DNA of 64,000 nucleotides from Actinoplanes sp. L3-i22 (GTDB taxonomy: Bacteria; Actinomycetota; Actinomycetes; Mycobacteriales; Micromonosporaceae). Below the pieces are notes generated by a model. That model saw nothing but the letters and a program-made list of their open reading frames with translations, did not search any database and was not told the DNA's origin. A program made the translations under genes and the position numbers. Within the stretch, counting starts at the first letter, position 1, and every line of letters starts with the position of its first letter. Shown here piece after piece: positions 8,260 through 17,082 of this stretch. The stretch covers positions 1,422,001 through 1,486,000 of the forward strand of contig NZ_AP024745.1 in the NCBI RefSeq assembly GCF_019704555.1, read 5' to 3'.

Positions 8260-8994
8260 GTGTCTGCGCCGCTGTTTCTGGTTGAGAGCATTCCTGCTGG
8301 GTCGACGTTCAGGCTTGATGGGCCGGAAGGGCATCATGCCGCGACTGTGCAGCGGCTTCGGGTTGGTGAAGTGCTGATCCTTGCCGACGGGCGGGGTGGC
8401 GTTGTGCACGGTGAGGTTGTCGCGGTCGGTAAGGGGAGCGTTGACGTCTCGGTGGGGGAGCGGGCGCATGAGCCGGCTGCCGATCCGAGGCTGGTCGTGG
8501 TTCAGGGCATCGCCAAGGGGGACCGTGGCGAACTGGCCGTGCAGGCGATGACCGAGACCGGTGTGGACGAGATCGTGCCGTGGGCGGCGTCCCGGTCGGT
8601 GGCTCAGTGGCGTGGCGACCGGGGGTACAAGGCGCGCGACAAGTGGGCGGCGACTGCCCGTGAGGCCGCGAAGCAGGCGCGTCGGTCCTGGCTGCCGGTG
8701 GTGGCCGGCGACCCGGACTGTTCCACCAAGCAGGTCGTGGCTCGGCTCGGCGCGGCGGCCGCCGCGTTCGTGCTGCACGAGGAGGCCACCGAGCGGTTGA
8801 GCACGGCGGCGCTGCCGGAGTCCGGGGAGATCGTCCTGGTGGTCGGTCCGGAGGGTGGCATCAGCGACGCGGAGGTGACTGCCTTCCGTGACGTCGGGGC
8901 GGTGCCGGTCCGGCTGGGCAGCTCGGTCCTGCGCACGTCGACCGCCGGGATCGCGGCCCTCTCCGTGCTCTCCACCCGCCTCGGCCGCTGGTAG
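8260..8994 (+). CDS. rsmE: 16S rRNA (uracil(1498)-N(3))-methyltransferase RsmE
   Basis: A 244-residue SPOUT methyltransferase that methylates U1498 of 16S rRNA using S-adenosylmethionine. The N-terminal PUA-like domain covers about residues 1-70. The C-terminal knot contains the family motifs VQGIAKGDR, TETGVDEIVPW and VVGPEGGISDAEV followed by LGSSVLRTSTA. It starts with GTG 8260. In many actinobacteria rsmE follows dnaJ2; here the TetR/epoxide hydrolase pair and the repeats lie between them. Length and motifs are standard. Confidence 0.93.
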   Translation: MSAPLFLVESIPAGSTFRLDGPEGHHAATVQRLRVGEVLILADGRGGVVHGEVVAVGKGSVDVSVGERAHEPAADPRLVVVQGIAKGDRGELAVQAMTETGVDEIVPWAASRSVAQWRGDRGYKARDKWAATAREAAKQARRSWLPVVAGDPDCSTKQVVARLGAAAAAFVLHEEATERLSTAALPESGEIVLVVGPEGGISDAEVTAFRDVGAVPVRLGSSVLRTSTAGIAALSVLSTRLGRW

Positions 8995-9036
8995 CCGCAC
9001 CGGGTTGGGCCCGGACGCCTGTCTGGGCCACTGATA

Positions 9037-9054
9037 GCCCAGCACTGGCTGGGC
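9037..9054. terminator. Hairpin between convergent rsmE and GH3 genes
   Basis: GCCCAGC-ACTG-GCTGGGC forms a 7-bp stem with a 4-base loop 42 bp after rsmE. There is no T-run. The rest of the 298-bp gap to 9292 shows no gene or clear signal. Confidence 0.4.
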
Positions 9055-9292
9055 GGCCATCTCGGCGGCTGGTTGCCGCACTGTTTGGGGCCGGGCGCGG
9101 CGGTTGGCAGGCGGATTGTCGGCGGCCGGGCGGCTGTCTCGGGCCGGGTCGCAGGGCAGTTCGGGGCCGGGTCGGGCGGGTAGCCGGGCCTCGGTCGGTG
9201 GGAGCTTTCGCTACCTCGACGAAGGCCCGGCTGGGTGCGCGCGGTGTCGGTGGCCCGACGTAGACGGGCGGGCGATCTCTCGGGGATGCGGG

Positions 9293-11647
9293 CTACCGTT
9301 CGATGTCGACGGCTCGGCGGGGATCGTCGAGGGCGTGGGCGGCGGTGACCGTGTATCGGCCGGGGAGTGTGCGCCAGCCGTTGTCCCAGACCTGGAAGGC
9401 ACGGTCGGGCAGCGGGATCCGGACGGTGACCGTCTCGCCCGGAGCGGCCTGGACCGTCGCGAACCCGACCAGCCACTGCCGCGGCCGTTCCACCGGCCCG
9501 TCCTCAGCCGCGGAGAGATAGATCTGCACGACCTCGCGCCCGGCCCGCTCGCCGGTGTTGGTCACGGTCACGACCGCCTCGCCGGGCGACGCCGTCAGGT
9601 CGGCATAGTCCCAGGTCGTGTAGCCGAGGCCGGAGCCGAAGGCGTAAAGAGGCGCCCGTTTCCAGCCTCGATAACCGATGAAGATCCCTTCGGCGTACGA
9701 CAATCCGCCGTCCCGTGGCGACACCTCCAGCACCGGGCAGTCCTCCGCGCGGCGCGGCCACGTGGTCGGCAGCCGCCCGCCCGGCTCCTCGGCGCCGGTC
9801 AGCACCGCGGCCAGCGCCGCGCCCGCCTCCTGCCCGGGGAACCAGGTGAGCAGCACCGCCGCGACGTCCTCGGCCCACGGCAGCAGCACCGGCGACCCGG
9901 CGTTGACCACCACGACGGTCCGCGGGTTCGCCGCCGCGACCCGGGCCACCAGCTCGTCCTGCCGGCCGGGCAGTGCCAGGGAGGTGCGGTCGAAGCCCTC
10001 CGACTCGACCTGCTCGGTGGTGCCGACGACGACCACGGCCAGGTCGGAGCGGGCCGCCAGCGCGACCGCCTCGGCGATCAGGCCCTCCTCGTCCGGCCCG
10101 GGCGGCCGGTGCCCGAGCGTGGTGGCCGCCGAGTGCGCGGTCCCCGCCTCGAAGCTCTGCCGCAGCGTCACCGGGACCGGCTCGCCGGCCGGCAGGGTGA
10201 TCGTGAAGCGCTGCTCGCGTGGGTGCAGCAGCAGGTCGGCGCGGCCGGTGCCGGGCGGGTGCAGCGAGCCCTGGTAGAGCTTCTGGTCGCCGACGGTCAG
10301 CTCGAACGTGCCGAAGCCGGAGACCGCGAAGACGTGCTCGCCGGCCTCCGCCGGGGTGTACGTGGTGGTCAGCTCCAGCACCGAGATGTCGTGCACGGAC
10401 AGCGCGCCGGGCGGATCGCCGAGCCACCGCACCGCGGCCGTCGGCACCTCGAACCGGTACGCGCCGAGGTCGATCCGGAACTCCGACCAGCCGGAACCCT
10501 GGGCGGCCGGCAGGAACGGGCGCGGGTCGGCGCCGATCGCGTAGGTCACGTCCGGGAAGACCCGGCGGAGCCCGTCCAGCGGGGAGATCACGTGCGGCGG
10601 GGCGACCTGGGCGCTGCCGCCGCCGAGCACCCGGGCGTCCTGGGCGAGCGCGCCGATCACGGCGACCCGGCCGGTCGTGGCCGGGTCCACCGGGAGCAGG
10701 TCCTGCTCGTTGCGGGTCAGGACGAACGAGCGGGACGCCACCCGCTGCGCGACCGCGTCGCCGTCGACCGGCTCGGCGGCCGGCCGGTCGTACCCGTCCA
10801 GCGCGCCGACCCGCGCGGCGAGACGCAGCACCCGCCGTACCTTGTCATCGATGACCGCGAGGGGAACGGCGCCGGACCGGACCGCCTCCGCGAGGGCGGG
10901 TCCCCAGGGGTTGTCCATCGCCGGCATGGCGATGTCGAGGCCGCCGAGGGCGGCCCCCACGGTCGACCGCGCGGCCCGCCAGTCGGAGACCACCACGCCG
11001 TCGAAGCCCCACTCCTGCTTGAGCACCTCGTCCTGGAGCCGGCCGTTCTGCGCCATCGAGGCGCCGTTGACCCCGTTGTACGCGCTCATCACGCCCCAGC
11101 CGCCGGCCTGCACGACCCGCTCGAACGGCGCCAGGTAGAGCTCGCGCAGCGCCCGTTCGGGGATCTGCACGTCCACGGTCATCCGGTCGGTCTCGAAGTC
11201 GTTGCCGACCAGGTGCTTCACCGTGGTGCCGACGCCGTGCTCCTGCACGCCGCGCACGAAGCCGACCGCGATCTCCGCGGTGAGCAGCGGGTCCTCCGAG
11301 TAGCACTCGAAGTGCCGGCCGTTGAGCGGCGTGCGGTGCAGGTTGACCGTCGGGCCGAGGACCACGTGCACGCCCTTGCGGCGGGCCTCCTGGCCGAGCA
11401 GCCGACCGGCCTCGGCGGCCAGCTCCGGATCCCAGGACGCGGCCAGCGCGGTCGGGCTGGGCAGGGCGACCGACGGATCCTCCGGAGCCCAGCCGGTGCC
11501 GCGGACACCGACCGGCCCGTCCGACATGACCAGCGACCGCAGGCCGATGCGCGGAATCGCGGGTAGCGACCAGAAGTCCTGTCCGGTCACCAGGGACGCC
11601 TTCTCGTCCAGGGTGAGTTGCTCGAGCAGGTGATCAAAGTCGGTCAT
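9293..11647 (-). CDS. Glycoside hydrolase family 3 beta-glucosidase
   Basis: A 784-residue GH3 enzyme without signal peptide, so probably cytoplasmic and acting on imported oligosaccharides. The N-terminal barrel (about 1-300) includes KHLVGND and GFDGVVVSDW, with Asp222 as the predicted nucleophile. The second alpha/beta domain is interrupted by a PA14-like beta domain (about 400-530), and a fibronectin III-like domain closes the protein. This architecture is typical of bacterial beta-glucosidases such as BglC types. ATG at 11645-11647 is preceded by GGGAG. A CebR-type palindrome overlaps the ribosome site, which suggests induction by cellobiose or a similar sugar. It is divergent from the HIT gene. 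Confidence 0.92.
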   Translation of the reverse strand: MTDFDHLLEQLTLDEKASLVTGQDFWSLPAIPRIGLRSLVMSDGPVGVRGTGWAPEDPSVALPSPTALAASWDPELAAEAGRLLGQEARRKGVHVVLGPTVNLHRTPLNGRHFECYSEDPLLTAEIAVGFVRGVQEHGVGTTVKHLVGNDFETDRMTVDVQIPERALRELYLAPFERVVQAGGWGVMSAYNGVNGASMAQNGRLQDEVLKQEWGFDGVVVSDWRAARSTVGAALGGLDIAMPAMDNPWGPALAEAVRSGAVPLAVIDDKVRRVLRLAARVGALDGYDRPAAEPVDGDAVAQRVASRSFVLTRNEQDLLPVDPATTGRVAVIGALAQDARVLGGGSAQVAPPHVISPLDGLRRVFPDVTYAIGADPRPFLPAAQGSGWSEFRIDLGAYRFEVPTAAVRWLGDPPGALSVHDISVLELTTTYTPAEAGEHVFAVSGFGTFELTVGDQKLYQGSLHPPGTGRADLLLHPREQRFTITLPAGEPVPVTLRQSFEAGTAHSAATTLGHRPPGPDEEGLIAEAVALAARSDLAVVVVGTTEQVESEGFDRTSLALPGRQDELVARVAAANPRTVVVVNAGSPVLLPWAEDVAAVLLTWFPGQEAGAALAAVLTGAEEPGGRLPTTWPRRAEDCPVLEVSPRDGGLSYAEGIFIGYRGWKRAPLYAFGSGLGYTTWDYADLTASPGEAVVTVTNTGERAGREVVQIYLSAAEDGPVERPRQWLVGFATVQAAPGETVTVRIPLPDRAFQVWDNGWRTLPGRYTVTAAHALDDPRRAVDIER

Positions 11648-11648
11648 G

Positions 11649-11662
11649 TGAGAGCGCTCCCA
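11649..11662 (-). promoter_or_regulatory. LacI/CebR-type operator
   Basis: On the minus strand this reads TGGGAGCGCTCTCA, one base from the CebR consensus TGGGAGCGCTCCCA known for cellobiose-responsive LacI-family repressors of Streptomyces. It ends one base before the GH3 start codon, covering the ribosome-binding site. No lacI-family gene is in the window. Confidence 0.8.
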
Positions 11663-11725
11663 GCATTGGGTGGAACATTCCGGGACCCATTCAACCCCCG
11701 ATCGGGCACGCATAAGATCCGACGG

Positions 11726-12079
11726 GTGGACAACACCTGCCTGTTCTGCCGCATCGTCACCGGGGAGATCCCCGCGACCGTCGTGCACCGCACCGAGACC
11801 ACCGTCGCGTTCCGGGACATCGACCCCAAGGCCCCCACCCACGTGCTGGTGATCCCGGTCGAGCACCACACCGACGTGGTCGCCCTGGCCACCGCGAACC
11901 CGTCCGCCGCCGCCGACGTGCTGGCCACCGCGGCCGCCGTCGCCGAGGCCGAGGGCCTGACCGAGGGCGGCTTCCGGGTGATCTTCAACAGTGGCCGCAA
12001 CGGTGGCCAGGAGGTCTTCCACGTGCACGCGCACGTCGTCGGCGGCGCCCCGCTCGGCCCGATGCTGGCCGGCCGGTGA
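11726..12079 (+). CDS. HIT family nucleotide hydrolase
   Basis: A 117-residue histidine-triad protein of the Hint branch. CLFCRIVTGEIPA near the N-terminus and HVHAHVVGG with His99, His101 and His103 near the C-terminus are the diagnostic motifs. Such proteins hydrolyse nucleoside phosphoramidates or adenylates in the cytoplasm. GTG 11726 is used because it places the conserved NTCLFC motif at the N-terminus; longer extensions run through the operator region. The stop overlaps the next start by 4 bp (GTGA), indicating coupled translation with the serine hydrolase. Confidence 0.9.
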   Translation: MDNTCLFCRIVTGEIPATVVHRTETTVAFRDIDPKAPTHVLVIPVEHHTDVVALATANPSAAADVLATAAAVAEAEGLTEGGFRVIFNSGRNGGQEVFHVHAHVVGGAPLGPMLAGR

Positions 12080-13464
12080 CCGTGGCGCCGGAGAAACATC
12101 CCCGCTACGAGCGCGCGGTGCGCCGGGCCCAGGCCGACGGGCGCATCCCCGCGCTCAGCGCCGCCCTGGTCCGCGCCGACCGCGAGCCCTGGGTCATCAC
12201 CGTCGGTGACTCCGGCGACCCGGCGCACCCGCTCGGTCCGCAGAGCCGGTTCCGGATCGGCTCGGTCACCAAGACGTTCACCGCGGTGCTGGTCATGCAG
12301 GCCCGCGACGACGGGCTGCTCGACCTGGACCAGCCGGTCGCCCGTTACCTCGACGTGCCGGCGCACGGCGACGCGACCATCCGCCGGCTGCTCTCGCACA
12401 CCGCCGGTTACCAGCGCGAGCCGCACGGCGACGTGTGGGACACGCTGATCGCCCCGGACGCCGCCCGGCTGATCGCCGAGCTGGACCGCGCCGAGCGGGT
12501 GCTGCCCAACGCGCGCCGCTACCACTACTCCAACCTCGGACTGGCCGTTCTCGGTCACCTCGTCGCGAAACTGCGCGGCGGCACCTGGGCCGAGGTGCTC
12601 GCCGAACGGATCCTGGACCCGCTCGGCCTGACGCACACCACGCTCGATCGGCCGGCCGACGCGGTGGTGGGTTACGTGGTCGACGCATACTCCGACGCCG
12701 CCCGTCCGGAGCCGCCGGTCGACTTCGGCGGCGTCGCCCCGGCCGCACAGCTCTGGAGCACGGCCTCGGACATGGCCCGGTGGGCCGCGTTCCTGACCGA
12801 TCCGGCGGCCGGCAACAAGGTCCTCGACCCGGCCACGCTCGACGAGATGCGCTGGCCGCTGACCACCACCGACGAGTCGCTCTGGGCGGTCGGCTTCGGG
12901 CTCGGGCTGATCCTCACCCCGGAGGGCAAGCGGGTCGTGCACGTCGGTCACGACGGCGCGATGCCGGGCTTCCTGGCCGGTGTCTACGGCCGGCGCGGCG
13001 GTGAGGGCAACCCGGGCGGGCTGGGCTGCGCCGTGCTCGGCTCCTCCGGCTCCGCCGGGCAGACCATCGACCTGGCCCATGAGCTGCTACGACTGGCGGT
13101 CGACACCGACCCGGCGGAGATCCGGCCGTGGCGGGTGGCCGCGCCGGCGCCGCCGCCCTACCGGTCGCTGCTGGGCCGCTGGTGGAGCGAGGGTTCCGAG
13201 TTCGTCTTCGCCTGGCACGACGGCCGGCTGGAGGCCCGGGCCGCCGAGGCTCCGGCGGACAAGCCCCCGGCGACCTTCCGGCCGCTTCCGGAAAATCCAG
13301 ACCATTTGCGTACGGTCTCCGGGCGCGAGACCGGTGAGCTGCTCCGGTTGACCCGGGACGGGTCGGGCGCCGTGATCCGGATGCACTGGGCGACCTACCG
13401 CTTCACCCGTGGCCAGGAGGGGTTCGACGGCGGCCTGGCCTCGGACGGCCCCACCAGCCGGTGA
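12076..13464 (+). CDS. Serine hydrolase, beta-lactamase/D-Ala-D-Ala carboxypeptidase family
   Basis: A 462-residue class C-type serine hydrolase. The catalytic motifs are SVTK (Ser63-Lys66), YSN (Tyr151-Asn153) and a late HDG that replaces the KTG box, as usual for the esterase/carboxypeptidase side of this family. There is no signal peptide, so it is probably cytoplasmic and more likely an esterase or peptidase than a resistance enzyme. A C-terminal beta-rich extension (about 355-450) resembles the lipocalin-like tail of these proteins. It begins with GTG overlapping the HIT stop. Confidence 0.88.
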   Translation: MTVAPEKHPRYERAVRRAQADGRIPALSAALVRADREPWVITVGDSGDPAHPLGPQSRFRIGSVTKTFTAVLVMQARDDGLLDLDQPVARYLDVPAHGDATIRRLLSHTAGYQREPHGDVWDTLIAPDAARLIAELDRAERVLPNARRYHYSNLGLAVLGHLVAKLRGGTWAEVLAERILDPLGLTHTTLDRPADAVVGYVVDAYSDAARPEPPVDFGGVAPAAQLWSTASDMARWAAFLTDPAAGNKVLDPATLDEMRWPLTTTDESLWAVGFGLGLILTPEGKRVVHVGHDGAMPGFLAGVYGRRGGEGNPGGLGCAVLGSSGSAGQTIDLAHELLRLAVDTDPAEIRPWRVAAPAPPPYRSLLGRWWSEGSEFVFAWHDGRLEARAAEAPADKPPATFRPLPENPDHLRTVSGRETGELLRLTRDGSGAVIRMHWATYRFTRGQEGFDGGLASDGPTSR

Positions 13465-13655
13465 CCCGTTCGGCGCGCCGGCCCGGCTGTCGGCGCGCCG
13501 GGCGGGTGATCTGCGGAACTGCCTGCCGATAATGGCATCGGCGGGGGAGCGGGCGAGCGGATAGGATGGCACGATCCTTGAGCACGCCGCCCGACAGCCC
13601 TCACCGGACCGCCGGGTCGACGCCCTCATAACGAGCCAGCCTAGTTAGAGAGCAG

Positions 13656-14756
13656 GTGGCGGAGGCCCTCTGGGCCGCCCCTATGACCGGTACGCCGAAC
13701 CCTTCCAGCACTGGCTCGTCCAGCCCGGTGCGGGCGCAGACCAAGATCTCGGTGTCCGACCCGAAGATCATGGTGAACCTGCTCGGCGCCAAGGACGAGA
13801 TCCTCCGCCTTATCGAGCGCACGCTCAGCAGTGACGTGCATGTGCGTGGCAACGAGATCACCATCACCGGCGAACCGGCCGACAACGCCACCGCCGAGCG
13901 GCTCTTCTCCGAGCTCGTCGAGCTCATCGAGAAGGGCGAGACGCTCAGCGTGGACGCGGTCCGCCGCACCCTGCGGATGCTCGAGGACAACACCTCCGAG
14001 CGCCCCGCCGAGGTGCTGACGCTGAACATCCTGTCCCGGCGGGGCCGCACCATCCGGCCCAAGACGCTGGGGCAGAAACGCTACGTCGACGCCATCGACG
14101 AGAACACGATCGTCTTCGGGATCGGCCCCGCCGGCACCGGTAAGACGTATCTGGCGATGGCCAAGGCCGTGCAGGCGCTGCAGGCCAAGCAGATCAGCCG
14201 GATCATCCTGACCCGGCCCGCGGTCGAGGCCGGCGAGCGTCTGGGCTTCCTGCCCGGCACGCTCACCGAGAAGATCGACCCGTATCTGCGTCCGCTCTAC
14301 GACGCCCTGCACGACATGCTCGACCCGGAGTCCATCCCGCGCCTGATGGCGGCCGGGACGGTCGAGGTCGCCCCGCTCGCCTACATGCGCGGGCGGACGC
14401 TCAACGACGCCTTCATCATCCTGGACGAGGCGCAGAACACCACGCCCGAGCAGATGAAGATGTTCCTGACCCGGCTCGGGTTCGGCGCCAAGATCGTGGT
14501 CACCGGCGACGTCACCCAGGTCGACCTGCCGGGCGGCACCACCAGCGGCCTCAAGATCGTCCGGGAGATCCTGCGCGACGTCGAGGACGTGCACTTCGCC
14601 GAGCTGTCCAGCTCCGACGTCGTGCGGCACCGCCTGGTCGCCGAGATCGTGGACGCCTACGCACGGTTCGACGTCGTGCAGGAGCAACAGGCCGCAAATT
14701 CCGTTCATGCCGTGCCGGACCGGGCCGCCAACGGCCGGGCCCAGCGCCGGCGCTGA
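13656..14756 (+). CDS. phoH: PhoH family ATPase
   Basis: A PhoH-like P-loop protein of 366 residues from GTG 13656, or 357 from ATG 13683; both are possible and neither has a strong ribosome site, although AGAGAG precedes the GTG. An N-terminal KH-like region is followed by the Walker A motif [13 protein letters not shown] and the Walker [18 protein letters not shown]. It is followed by ybeY and a CNNM gene, the conserved phoH-ybeY-CNNM-era order linked to rRNA maturation. It likely acts as an RNA-related helicase or ATPase partner of YbeY. The 190-bp upstream gap holds its probable promoter; no clear motif was found. Confidence 0.92.
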   Translation: MAEALWAAPMTGTPNPSSTGSSSPVRAQTKISVSDPKIMVNLLGAKDEILRLIERTLSSDVHVRGNEITITGEPADNATAERLFSELVELIEKGETLSVDAVRRTLRMLEDNTSERPAEVLTLNILSRRGRTIRPKTLGQKRYVDAIDENTIVFGIGPAGTGKTYLAMAKAVQALQAKQISRIILTRPAVEAGERLGFLPGTLTEKIDPYLRPLYDALHDMLDPESIPRLMAAGTVEVAPLAYMRGRTLNDAFIILDEAQNTTPEQMKMFLTRLGFGAKIVVTGDVTQVDLPGGTTSGLKIVREILRDVEDVHFAELSSSDVVRHRLVAEIVDAYARFDVVQEQQAANSVHAVPDRAANGRAQRRR

Positions 14757-14780
14757 TTCGCAAGGGGTAATCGCACCACT

Positions 14781-15251
14781 ATGTCCATCGAGATCGCCAA
14801 CGAGTCGGGAGTCGAGGTCGACACCGACGCGATCCTCGCGGTTGCCCGGCATGCCCTCGACGAGATGGGGGTCAACCCGCTCGCCGAGTTGTCCATCCTG
14901 CTCGTCGACATCGAGTACATGGCCGAGCTGAACCATCGGTGGATGGGCAGCGACGGCCCCACCGACGTGCTCGCCTTCCCGATGGACGAGGGCAGCGTCG
15001 ACCACGGGCCCGGCGAGTCCGGCGCCGGTGAGCCGGCCCTGCTGGGTGACATCGTGCTGGCCCCCGAGGTGGCCGCGAAACAGGCGGCCGCCGCGGGGCA
15101 CTCCGCCGCCGACGAGCTGCACCTGCTCACCGTGCACGGGGCCCTCCACCTGCTCGGCTACGACCATGCCGAGCCGGAGGAGGAGCGCGAGATGTTCGCT
15201 CTGCAGAACAAGCTCCTGCAGAGCTGGCGCGCCGGGCGTAAAGCCGGCTGA
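14781..15251 (+). CDS. ybeY: rRNA maturation RNase YbeY
   Basis: A 156-residue endoribonuclease. The zinc site [11 protein letters not shown] gives the three conserved histidines, and the N-terminal half contains the LNHRWMG and [11 protein letters not shown] family segments. YbeY matures the 3' end of 16S rRNA and takes part in ribosome quality control, often with Era and PhoH, both of which are adjacent. AAGGGG lies upstream of ATG 14781. The stop is two bases before the next start. Confidence 0.95.
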   Translation: MSIEIANESGVEVDTDAILAVARHALDEMGVNPLAELSILLVDIEYMAELNHRWMGSDGPTDVLAFPMDEGSVDHGPGESGAGEPALLGDIVLAPEVAAKQAAAAGHSAADELHLLTVHGALHLLGYDHAEPEEEREMFALQNKLLQSWRAGRKAG

Positions 15252-15253
15252 TC

Positions 15254-16603
15254 GTGGACCCCGCCTCGGCCGGCCTTCCGGACCTGCAACTGATCCTCTT
15301 CGCGGTCGGGCTGGTCCTGCTGGCCGGTCTCGCCTCGATGACCGACGCCGCGCTGGCCACGGTCTCCGCGGCCCGGGCCAGCGAGCTGGACCGGGAGGGG
15401 CAGCGGGGGGCCGGCGCGCTCGCCGCGGTCGCCTCCGACGTGGTCCGCTACGTCAACCTGCTGCTCCTGCTCCGGCTGCTCTGCGAGCTGTCCGCGACCA
15501 CGCTGGTCGCGTTGGTCGCGGTCGACACCTGGAACGTGGGCTGGCCGGCGGCCCTGATCACGGCCGGCTCGATGACGCTGATCAGCTTCGTCGTGGTCGG
15601 CGTGGCGCCCCGCACGCTGGGGCGTCAGCACGCGTACGCGGTCGGCCGCGCCGCCGCCCCGCTGGTCCGCTGGCTGGGCCGGGTGCTCAACCCGCTCGCG
15701 TCCCTGCTGATCCTGATCGGCAACGCGGTGACCCCGGGCAAGGGCTTCCCGGAGGGCCCGTTCGGCAGCCAGGTCGAGCTGCGTGAGCTGGTCGACCTGG
15801 CCGAGCAGCGCGGCGTGGTCGAGCACGGCGAGCGCGAGATGATCCACTCGGTCTTCGCGCTGGGCGACACGATCGCCCGCGAGGTGATGGTGCCGCGCAC
15901 CGACATGGTGTGGATCGAGGCGCCGAAGACCCTGCAGCAGGCGCTCTTCCTGTTCCTGCGCTCGGGTTTCTCGCGGATCCCGGTGATCGGCGAGAGCGTC
16001 GACGACGTGCTCGGCGTGCTCTACCTGAAAGACGTGATCCGGCGCACGCAGAACGGCGACCCGACGGCGACCGCGCAGGAGGTGGCCGACGCGATGCGCC
16101 CGGCGCAGTTCGTGCCGGAGTCGAAGCCGGTCGACGACCTGCTCTCCGAGATGCAGGCCGCCCGGAACCACCTGGTCATCGTGGTGGACGAGTACGGTGG
16201 CACGGCCGGCCTGGTGACGATCGAGGACATCCTCGAGGAGATCGTCGGCGAGATCACCGACGAGTACGACGTGGAACGCCCCCCGATCGAGCACCTGGAC
16301 GACGGCGCGGTCCGCGTCGCCGCCCGCCTGCCGATCGAGGACCTGGGCGACGTGTTCGGCGTCGAGCTGCCCACCGACGAGGTGGAGACGGTCGGCGGCC
16401 TGCTCGCGCAGACGCTGGGCCGGGTGCCGATCCCGGGCGCCCGGGCCGACGTGGGCGGCCTGCACATGATCGCCGAGGGCACGGCCGGCCGGCGGAACCG
16501 GATCGACTCGGTGCTGGTGCGCCGGGTGCGGCCGACCCCGCCCGCCGACGAGAACGACGAGAACGTATCCGAGAACGAGGAAAGACTTCCCGCTGATGCC
16601 TGA
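15254..16603 (+). CDS. CNNM/HlyC-CorC family membrane transporter
   Basis: A 449-residue protein with an N-terminal DUF21/CNNM membrane domain (about four helices, residues 10-170), a tandem CBS domain pair (about 215-340) and a C-terminal CorC/HlyC domain. VPRTDMVWIE at the first CBS start and VDEYGGTAGLVTIEDILEEIVGEI in the second are signature regions. Family members export magnesium or cobalt; the CBS pair senses nucleotides. GTG 15254 is two bases after the ybeY stop. Its own stop overlaps the next start by 8 bp. Confidence 0.92.
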   Translation: MDPASAGLPDLQLILFAVGLVLLAGLASMTDAALATVSAARASELDREGQRGAGALAAVASDVVRYVNLLLLLRLLCELSATTLVALVAVDTWNVGWPAALITAGSMTLISFVVVGVAPRTLGRQHAYAVGRAAAPLVRWLGRVLNPLASLLILIGNAVTPGKGFPEGPFGSQVELRELVDLAEQRGVVEHGEREMIHSVFALGDTIAREVMVPRTDMVWIEAPKTLQQALFLFLRSGFSRIPVIGESVDDVLGVLYLKDVIRRTQNGDPTATAQEVADAMRPAQFVPESKPVDDLLSEMQAARNHLVIVVDEYGGTAGLVTIEDILEEIVGEITDEYDVERPPIEHLDDGAVRVAARLPIEDLGDVFGVELPTDEVETVGGLLAQTLGRVPIPGARADVGGLHMIAEGTAGRRNRIDSVLVRRVRPTPPADENDENVSENEERLPADA

Positions 16604-16979
16604 GCAGTCGTTTGCCGCCGTCGCCGTCCCGGGCGTGGATGATCCGGCGCTGAGCGCCGAGGACGCCAAGCTGGTCACCCTGGCCCGCAGCTCGCGGGCC
16701 CGGGTGGCCGCGGCCGAGGGCGCCGCGGTCCGCGACCAGGACGGTCGCACCTACGCGGCCGCCTCGGTGGCGCTGCCCAGCCTCAGCGTGACCGCGTTGC
16801 AGCTGGCCGTGGCCCAGGCCGCGGCCTCCGGCGCGACGAAGATCGAGGCCGCCGCGGTGGTCACCGAGGCCTCGACGCTGGACGGGGCCGGCCACGCCGC
16901 GGTCCGGGACCTGTCCGCCGACGCGGTGATCCACGTCGCCGGCCCGTCCGGGACGCTGCTCGGCACGGTCTCCGCATGA
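16596..16979 (+). CDS. Cytidine deaminase-like protein without zinc ligands
   Basis: A 127-residue protein in the place where actinobacterial genomes carry a short cytidine-deaminase-like gene between the CNNM transporter and era. The overall pattern (LVTLARSSRARVAAAEGAAVRDQDGRTYAAASV, then an alternating helix/strand core) follows the cytidine deaminase fold. It has no cysteine and lacks both the HAE/CAE and PCxxC motifs, so it cannot bind the catalytic zinc. It is probably a structural or regulatory relic kept by selection. The ATG overlaps the CNNM stop (ATGCCTGA), so the two are co-translated. Confidence 0.75.
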   Translation: MPEQSFAAVAVPGVDDPALSAEDAKLVTLARSSRARVAAAEGAAVRDQDGRTYAAASVALPSLSVTALQLAVAQAAASGATKIEAAAVVTEASTLDGAGHAAVRDLSADAVIHVAGPSGTLLGTVSA

Positions 16980-17024
16980 CCACCCCCATACTCAGTCATC
17001 TTCCCTCTCAGGCTTGGTCGTCCC

Positions 17025-17036
17025 ATTTCATGAAAT
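17025..17036. promoter_or_regulatory. AT-rich palindrome upstream of era
   Basis: ATTTCATGAAAT is a perfect 12-bp palindrome in the 103-bp gap before era, conspicuous in such GC-rich DNA. It could be an operator or part of a promoter. No regulator is assigned. Confidence 0.35.
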
Positions 17037-17082
17037 ATCCCGTTTCTGCTACCAGCTCCGCCCTTGCTCTCGGTGGTGTCGC

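Noticed and set aside
13525..13532. GCCGATAA, a WhiG-type -10 sequence upstream of phoH
   Set aside because: No TAAA -35 box at the required distance, so a single eight-base match is not enough.
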